A stretch of DNA of 64,000 bases, from positions 264,931,943 through 264,995,942 of the forward strand of contig NC_077230.1 of the NCBI RefSeq assembly GCF_027887165.1. Direction: 5' to 3'. The DNA comes from Monodelphis domestica (lineage: Eukaryota; Chordata; Mammalia; Didelphimorphia; Didelphidae). The position numbers and the translations under genes were made by a program. Below are positions 51,232-60,200 of this stretch, piece after piece. Positions within the stretch are counted from its first letter, which is position 1. The number at the start of each line of letters is the position of its first letter. Under the pieces are notes generated by a model. The model was given only the letters and a program-made list of their open reading frames with translations, searched no databases and was not told where the DNA came from.

Positions 51232-54200
51232 CAAGCTATATATGGGATAAAAAGGAAATAATTAAAAGAGAGAAAGCACTGGAAGGGAAGTGCATGTCCA
51301 TGCCTAGTATTCTATAATCTTGGGTATTGTATTGCTTGCCATTGAGTGTAGGAAATAGCATAAAAGGAATAATATTTTTTTAACCTAACTCATACTTGTG
51401 CTTAATATAACAAGCAGAATCGTCATTTATCCACATGTCCTATAGTTATTCTTATGTAACTATTTCTGATGCCCAAATGAATTTCCTTCTCTCTGTGGTT
51501 ATGCTAACTCAAGGAAATTCTCATTTTTAATTATCTTTCACTGGATGCTAGATCTACAACCAGAGATGTCAGAGAGATGTGCCCAGAGCACCAAGGGGAT
51601 GGCCCAGGACCACATCACCAGTATGTGTTAGAGGCAAATATAATAAACCCAGGTCACTTACCTGGCTCCAAGGCTGGCTCTCTGCTCGCTATGCCTCTCT
51701 ATCTCTCATTACCAGTTAAATATTTGGGCTATAAGACATTACAATTACCTGTAAAATAGCAGAGCTCAGGAATCAGGTGAGCAATCCGGGCTTCCTCATT
51801 GCCAGTTCCCTTACGTTTCAACTGACTAACAAGCATTGGCTGGTTTAGGTCGGACAACTTGATATCATATTGCTATAAAATACAAGATTGAAGAGGGAAA
51901 GGTTAAGAAACACCACAGAGTATCCTAGACCCAGGTCTTGTCATTCCTCACGTTCCTCAACTGCAATTGACCAAATGTCCTCCACCAACAATAACCACCC
52001 ATCAATGTTGATAAACCCAAACTTCATTATCTCCTCGGAGAGGGTCTCAGAAATTCCATTCTCTCCCACTGGCAGCCATCTGGACGAGGTCCTTTTTGTC
52101 TCTCGTCTGTATTGATGCAATTATTACAGAAAAAGCATAAGACTAAAAGTCAGTAAACTTTGTTAATATATGAGATTAAATTAAATTAAGTAGCTCAAAA
52201 TTAAATATTTGAGCTATAAGACAATGCAATTACCTGTAAGATAGCAGAACTCAGGAACCAGGTGAGCAATTTGGACTTCACTGCTAATTCCTTACTTTTC
52301 AACTGACTAACAAGCATTGGCTGTCTCTTAGAATCCTTAGCTTCCTTCATATCCTACCTTAGATGCCACCTTCTACCAAAGCCTTTGAGCCTGTGTTTAG
52401 AAACCTGATCCCTTCTTAGAATTTCCTCTTTCCTACAAAAGCCAGCTCAAACACCACCTTCTACACAGATCCTTTCTGAAGCCCCCTAGATACCTGCGCT
52501 CTTCCCTTCATAATCCATTATGTTTATTTTGCCTATATTTTGTATGACTTTCTACATATGCATGCTATTTCTCCAATAGATTATAGATTGTTGGAGAGGA
52601 AGGACTGTTCATTTTTGTCTCTATTCCCAGCACCAAGTAGTATTTTTCCATAGATGTAGATGCATAAAAAATGTTGAATCTAATTGATTCTTGGTCCATT
52701 GCTTTTTCTACCGTGCCATCCCCACTGCTACATGATGCCTCATTTTCTTAGGATGGTATCTCACATGCTGACATTCAAAACCTGATTTTTACTTTCTTCC
52801 CTGAAAAGCAAAACAAAAACTAAGCCAAAAAAAATTTGCCTTCCACTAACAAAGACTCCACTTAATATCTAGCTGCTATGTAATTTACTTGATCCTGTTA
52901 AAAGAGTTTGTAATTAAAATTTGGGATTTTATAATAAATAATATATTATAAATATATTATAAATATATTTATTTAATTTATTTATTTTATAAATTTATTA
53001 TATATATTTATATAATATATAACATAATAATATTATTTATATATTGTATATAATATATAATATAATATAATAAATATTAATATAATATAATAATAAATAA
53101 ATGTATATTTATTTATATATAAATAAAAATTATTTAAATATAAATAATAAATAAAAATAAAATTTGTGATTTTATACTATTCACAATTCTAATGAAGAAA
53201 ACAAGGGGCAAAAGTTGTTCTACTTCAAATAATAATTTCATAATAAAAATCAGAAGCAATCCACTAAGTTCATTTTGAGTTAGTGATTAAAGATAATTCT
53301 GAGAATAACCAGTGACCACTTTTATATAAGCATTCTTACAGGAGAATGCATTTTCCCTTCCATAATATATCCTGCAATAGAAATGTAAATGTGACATTCT
53401 TCCATACCCAGCATCTGTAACTCTTCAAAACATTTTCCAATTAATATTAAGAAAATAGAAGTATTTTATTTCATTAATTAAATATGAATATAAAAATAAA
53501 GAAATTAATATAAATATATATAATATATATTGTATATATAAAATATATAATATAAATATAAATAATATAAAGGGAGTTCAGTCTCAGGACTTCTGATAGC
53601 TTGAGGGCTGAGTACAAAATAATCAATTCAATATAGGAGAAGGTAGCCTAGGCAGGAGATAAGGTAAGGAGATCTGTATTCAAGTCTTTGATTTTTCCAT
53701 TATTAGCTGTACATAGTAGATAGAGCCCTGGGTTTTGGAATCAGGAAGACTCATCTTCCTGAGTTCAAATCTGGCCTCAGATATTTGCTAGTTATGTGAC
53801 CCTGGGCAAGTCACTTAACACTGTTTCCCTCAGTTTCTTTGCCTGTAAAATGAACTGGAGAAGGAAATAGGAAACCACTCCCGTGTCTTTGCCAAGAAAA
53901 CCCCAAATGGGGTCACGAAGAGTGGGGACATGACTAAAAACTACTAGAGGGCTGGCCTTTGTGAGAATAAGACCTGGGTTTGAGTTATCCCTCAGCTGTA
54001 TGACTCAGCAGGGCCCTCAAGAGCATGAATTAAGAGCTAGATGAGCCTTAGAGGGCATCCAGTTCAAACCATTTTACGCACAGATGAGGAACTGAGGCCA
54101 GGAAAGGTTAAATGACTTTCCCAGGATCAAATGCTTGAAACTGCCTGAAATTTTCTAAAGACCTGCAACAATAGGAGTTTCCATATCATAAATTCCCTAA

Positions 54201-57200
54201 ACCAATGAAATCACAAGCCTAGACATAAAAAGATAAAAACAAAACAAAAAACATCTTTGGCAAATTACTTTTACAATAACAGTAATAGCTAGCCTTTACA
54301 GAGTGTCTGCCACATTCCAGGCACTGCGCTAAAACTCTTGAAAATATTTCTCATATGATCTTCAAAGCAACCCAGGGAGGTAGGAACTAAAAAAACACAG
54401 ATTTTTATAGTGCTTCAAGATTTCCTAGAGATTCTCCTCACATTCATCCCGGAGCAATAATTACTATTCTCAACTTACAAATGAAAAGGTACATGGCAAC
54501 ATGCTTAGCTTTTTTACAAATATTATCTCCTTTGATTCCCTCCAACAACTGGGGGGTAGGTGCTATTATTATTCCCATTTTACAGTTGAAGAAACTGAAG
54601 CAAACTGAGTTTAAGTAACTTGCTCAAATTTATAGGGAAAGTATCTGAGGCTAGATTTGAACTCCAGCCTTCCTAACACCAGGGCCAGAGTGATATGGCC
54701 ATAGTTTGCTCTTCTATAATGAAGGAGAGAAGGACCAGAATTTCAATTGTGTTGAGCTCAAATAGAAAGTGATCCCTGCAGGTTGCATACTGACTTAGAA
54801 AACCACAAATTAGAGGCAGGTGGATGGGTACATACCTGTTTATAATAATCAAAATAGGTGATCCTGGTGCCATCTCGTTTCTGAAAGGTGTCGGTCGGTT
54901 TCACAGACCAGTCAATGTCATCGATCCGGTACGTTTTGTTATTGTACCTGGGTAGAGATCAGAATCCTTTCTTTTTATGTATTCATCTTTTCCGACAGGA
55001 CAAGACAAATAGCAGCGAGTAACAGATTTGCCTTAGACCAAATGAAAGATAGGGAGTTCAGGGTTCTAGCCTCTGATACAAAAGCCCAAATAACCCTGGA
55101 TAATTTGATTCATTTGCCAAAACCACTCTCTAGGCTAGCAGGCTCCAAAATGGGGGTGTGGGGGTTGTGGCATGACCCTAAATCATAATCAACTGGAAGT
55201 GGGAGAATAGGGGTCAAACCCCACCATCCTTGTATCATCCGTGTGTACATCAAGGGATGTCCACAATCCCAACTACCCCCGTGTCCTGCTTTCTTCTCCC
55301 TTTTCAGTGCAAGCTTTCAACCTATTCTTTCTTTTGGCCCCAGTCCTCAAGGCCATTACAACCTAACGGGTCCCAAGACACTGGGAAAATTCCACCCCAT
55401 CTCCACCCATACTCCCCTGCCTCTTCCACAACAGATCATCTTAGGGTTGTGTCAGGCACCTTTTGGAGGGCAGGTTCTATCATCTGGAGAATTAAGTAAA
55501 ATCCCTGCAACCCCCCCCCCATCTTCATTTTTGTTCTGGGTAGGACAAACTGAGTTATAGAATAGTACCTAAAGTTTATAAATTAATAAATATATACATT
55601 GGGGGTACATGCTTAAAGATTTTTAAATTTTTTAAATTTTTATTTTTTAAATCTTTACCTTCCGTCTTGGAGTCAATACTGTGTATTGAGTTGTAAGGGT
55701 TAGCAAATGGGGGTTAAGTGACTTGCCCAGGATCACACAGCTGGGAAGTGTCTGAGGCCAGATTTGAACCTAGGACTTCCCGTCTCTAGGCCTGGCTCTC
55801 AATCCACTGAGCCACCCAGCTGCCCCCAGGGAACAGCATTTTATTTATTTTATTATATATATATTATTATTTATTATATATATATATAATTATTATATAT
55901 GTAATATATATAATAATTATATATAATTATTATTAATTAAGGGCTTGAAATATATATATACATATATATATTTCAAGCCCTTAATTTTCATCTTAGAATC
56001 AATACTGTGTTATTGGCTCCAAGGCAAAAGAGTGTTAAGGGCTAGGCAATGGGGATTAAGTGACTTGCCCAGGGTTACACAGCTGGGAAGTGTCTGAGGC
56101 CAGATTTGAACCTAGGACCTCCCATCTCTAGGCCTGGCTCCCAATCCACTGAGCCACCCAGCTGCTCCCAGGGAATGGCATTTTATTTATTTTTTTATTT
56201 TTTTAAGCCCTTACTTTTTGTCTTAGAATCAATACTGTGTATTAGCTCTAAGGCAGAAGAGTGGTAAGGGCTAGGAAATGGGGGTCAAGTGACTTGCCCA
56301 GAGTCACACAACTAGAAAGTGTCTGAGGCCAAATTTGAACCCAGGACCTCCCATCTCTAGGCCTGGCTCTCAATCCAGTGAGCTACCCAGCTGCCCCCTA
56401 AAGATTTTTTATTAATGAGACACACGGCCAAGGTCTCGAAATACTTTTGAAAGCAGATGCCATCAGCAAGAAATGCTTAAGCAAACACCCCAATATGTGT
56501 ATATTTACCGATTCATAAGTAATATACATGGACTTTTGCATATTATAGACGTTGTAAAACTTTCATAAGAAATAGAAATTTCTAAAGGATGAGATAAAGA
56601 TGAAATAATATCAGATCCCTGAGTCAACAGGAGCCACTGGAGTTTATTGAGTAAGGAAATAACATATACCTTATTTCATTTTTTGTGCTCAGTCTAGAAG
56701 TAAAGCAGACACTCAGGGTCCTGACCCCACTACTGACCACTGACCTGGGCCAGCTCCGGCCTCTTTAAGCAGTCTGGTGGCCCCTCCGTCTAGAGGACTC
56801 CTCTTCGTGATGCCAAAATTAGTGGAGACCCTCCTTCCTGCCTTTTAGCTGAATGTGACACCATGCCCAGGTTTCCAGCCTTGTAAGCCTGTCTCCACAG
56901 ATGAATGATCCTCCCTAGCTTGTGCGTCAGCTGAGCTAATGGTCCCCTTAGAGAGCGCAATGAATGTAGCCCCAAAGGCGGGCTCGAAGGAAACGAGAGA
57001 AGAAGGCAGCATCCTTACCTGGTGAGGACAACGGATCCGAGCAACTCCTTTTCACACGTCTCTATGAAGCGTGACTTGTCCTTCCTGTTATAGAGATCGG
57101 TCATGAATTCCAGAACGGTCTCATTGCGCAAGACTTTATGGGTCACGTTGGCAGTAAACATGAGCTTATTTTCAAGCTGTGAGACAGAAATGGCAAATCC

Positions 57201-60200
57201 AGGCCACAGGGACAGTCTTAGAGAAAAAGAAATCAAAATGTTTAAAAGTAAGGTCTAGACTTCTACTTTTTGTTTTTAAGAAAGCCTTACTTTCTTTCTT
57301 AGAATCAGTTCTAAGACAGAACAGTAATGGGTAGGCAGTTGGGGTGAAGTGTCTTGCCCAGGGAGGGACAGCTAAGAAATGTCTGAGGTCGGAACTGAAC
57401 CCAGATCCTCCTGATTCCAGGTTTGGTGCTCTATCCATTGGGCTACCTAGCTACTCTGGTCTAGACTCCCATTGGGCAGCCAGGTAGCAGCACTGTGGAT
57501 GGAGTGCAAGGCCTGGAGTGGAGTCAGGAAGACTAATTTTCCTGAGTTCAAATCTGGCCTCAGACATTTATTATGTGACTTTGGGCAAGTCATTTAACCA
57601 TTTGCCTCAATTTTCCCCTCTGTAAAATGAGCTGGAGAAAGAAATGGCAAACCATTCCACTCTCTTTGCCAAGAAAACCCCAATGGTTCATTGAGAGTTT
57701 GACATGACTGAAAACAACTGAATACAAGAAGATTTCTATACTTCCAGGTCTCATGATAGGTATCCAGTACTTAGCCCAGTGCCAGGTACTTAGCAGGCAA
57801 TTTAATAAATGCTTATTCATTAATTCACTGTCTGGTATGAGAAACCCCTCCAAAAAAGTAGTAATAACAACAGGAGCTAACATTTTTATAGTGCTTTAAG
57901 AGCTTTACATATATTATCTCATTTGATTCTCACAAAAATCCTGGAAGTTAAGTGTTAGGATTTCCCCTATTTTACATCTGAGTAACCTGAGAAAGTCAGA
58001 GGTGACTTGTCCCTTGTCACAGAAATAGTCATCATATGAGACAGACTTTAAACTCGTCTTCCTTTCTCTAAATCCAGCATCCCATCCACTAGCTGAACAG
58101 AATCTTTGAAATCCAAACACAAAAATCAAAAGGAACACAGGTAATTTTTTTTATAATTAGTATGAGCTGTAGGAAGATGTAGTGCTAACATTCTTATGAG
58201 GGAGAAGAAATGTGTCCCTTTAAAACCTTAATTCTTCAAATGTTATTGAAGTTGTTAAAAAAAAAAGAAAGAAAGAGGACCTAGATGTGGTTTGAAACTG
58301 TTCTGAGGCTTCGAAGAAGGTAGAAAAGTGTAGAAAAGAAAGAGAGAAGACAAAGGAGAAGATAAAATGAAGAGAGGTCTAGAATCTAACAAGGTACCCT
58401 TGTTGATTGCCTCTTAGACAATTGGGGTATAGCTAAAAAATATGGCAAACAAATGTACTGGAATATTGCTGTGCCCCAAGAAGTGATGAAAGAGACAATT
58501 TTAGAGAATTATGGAAGTAGGAATTGAAACAAAGTGTAGTTAATAAAACCAGAAGAATAATTCATAAGGACAGAAACAATGTTCAGGAAAAAAAATACAA
58601 AAAATTTTAGAACTTTGATCAATGCAATAATCTACCCTGTCTCCAAAGGTCCTAGATGAAATATGCTACCCACCTCCTGACAGGTAATATATAAACACAA
58701 GGTTCAGAAAGAGACATACATCTTTGGACATAGCCACTGGGAGGATTTATTTTGCTTATCTATACTAATTTATTAAAAGGTCTATTTGTTTCTTTCTCTT
58801 TTTTTAATTTTGGGAGACAGATAATAAAAGGCAAACAACAGTGGTATCCATGCTCTCCCCCCAAAAAGAAGGCCATCATGACATTTGTTTCAATGCACAG
58901 AAAGGAAAAGAAAGTTCACAAAAAGACACAAACAAGGAAGTTTTGAAATCTATAGAATTTATATTTATTTATATATTTTAAAGCAAGAATTGTGAAAAGG
59001 AGATCCATAGTTTTAGATAAAATCCTCTTTTTGTTACATGATATGTATAGAAATTCTAACTTTTTGGTGTTCAGAATAATTTTTTTAAGAGAGAAATGGA
59101 GGTAGGAGATGAAGATAGAGATAGAGATAGTAATAGTCAGTTAAGGCATTGGGAGGTTTAGTTACATTTATATAGCAATTACTATGTGCAGGCATTGTGC
59201 AAAGTGTTTTACAATTATTATCTTATTTGATTCTCACAACCCTGTAAAGAAGGTGCTATTATTATGTCCATTTTATGGATAAGAAAATTGAGGCAGATAG
59301 AGGTTAAGTGACTTGCCATGGGTCACAAAGCTATTAAGTGTCTGAGGTTGGTTTGAATTCATGGCTCTAGGCCCACAGCTCTATCCACTGCACCACCTAA
59401 CTGCCCCCAAAAACAGGTAAATACAATGCTAAAACAACATATATGATGACTACAACAACATAAATGAAAAGAATCACAATAAAACAATCAAAACGGAATG
59501 CTTCTAAAGTACAATATCAAAACTTGACGCCAAAGAAGAAATCTGAGAAGGTACCTCCCCAATTTCTTTGCAGACCACAAAAATGGAAGACTGTATTTAA
59601 TACTAGACTTTTTTTGAATTTTGCTCAGTTTTTCCCAACTGGTTTTTTCTCCTTTATTAAAAATTAGAAATGATTCTCTGGAAAGGGGAGAGGAAGAAAT
59701 CCACTGAGAAATGACAGTAATATGAAAAAATGATTATTATTAATTTTTAAAGGCAATTTAAAGAAGCTTAACTGGATCCCTCTGGCTCTAAATTTATAAC
59801 CCTATAACCAACCCCTTGATTTTATAGATAAAGAAATTAAATCAGAGGAAGATTAAATGATATAAAAATCACATATAAATGACATAAAACCCACAAAGGT
59901 ATAGGTAATTGAGTCAGCATTTTAACCCAGGCCTCATGGTCTCAAATCCAGTTATCCTCACAGAGCAATAGGGCTACTCCTGCTATCATCATCCTTCTTC
60001 CTCAAATTTTTTTTTTTAACATTTACCTTAAAGGAATTGATTCTTGGGGCAGCTGGGTGGCTCAGTGAATTGAGAGCCAGGTCTAGAAATGGAGGTTTTA
60101 GGTTCAAATCTGGCCTCAGACACTTCCCAGTTGTGTGACCCTGGACAAGTCACTTGACCCCCATTGCCTAGCCCTTACCACTCTTCTGCCTTGGAACCAA

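Noticed and set aside
52201..52323. Functional alternative PIWIL4 exon
   Set aside because: A 1-base deletion breaks the frame and the 5' part of the exon is missing. Only a non-coding or decoy role remains possible.
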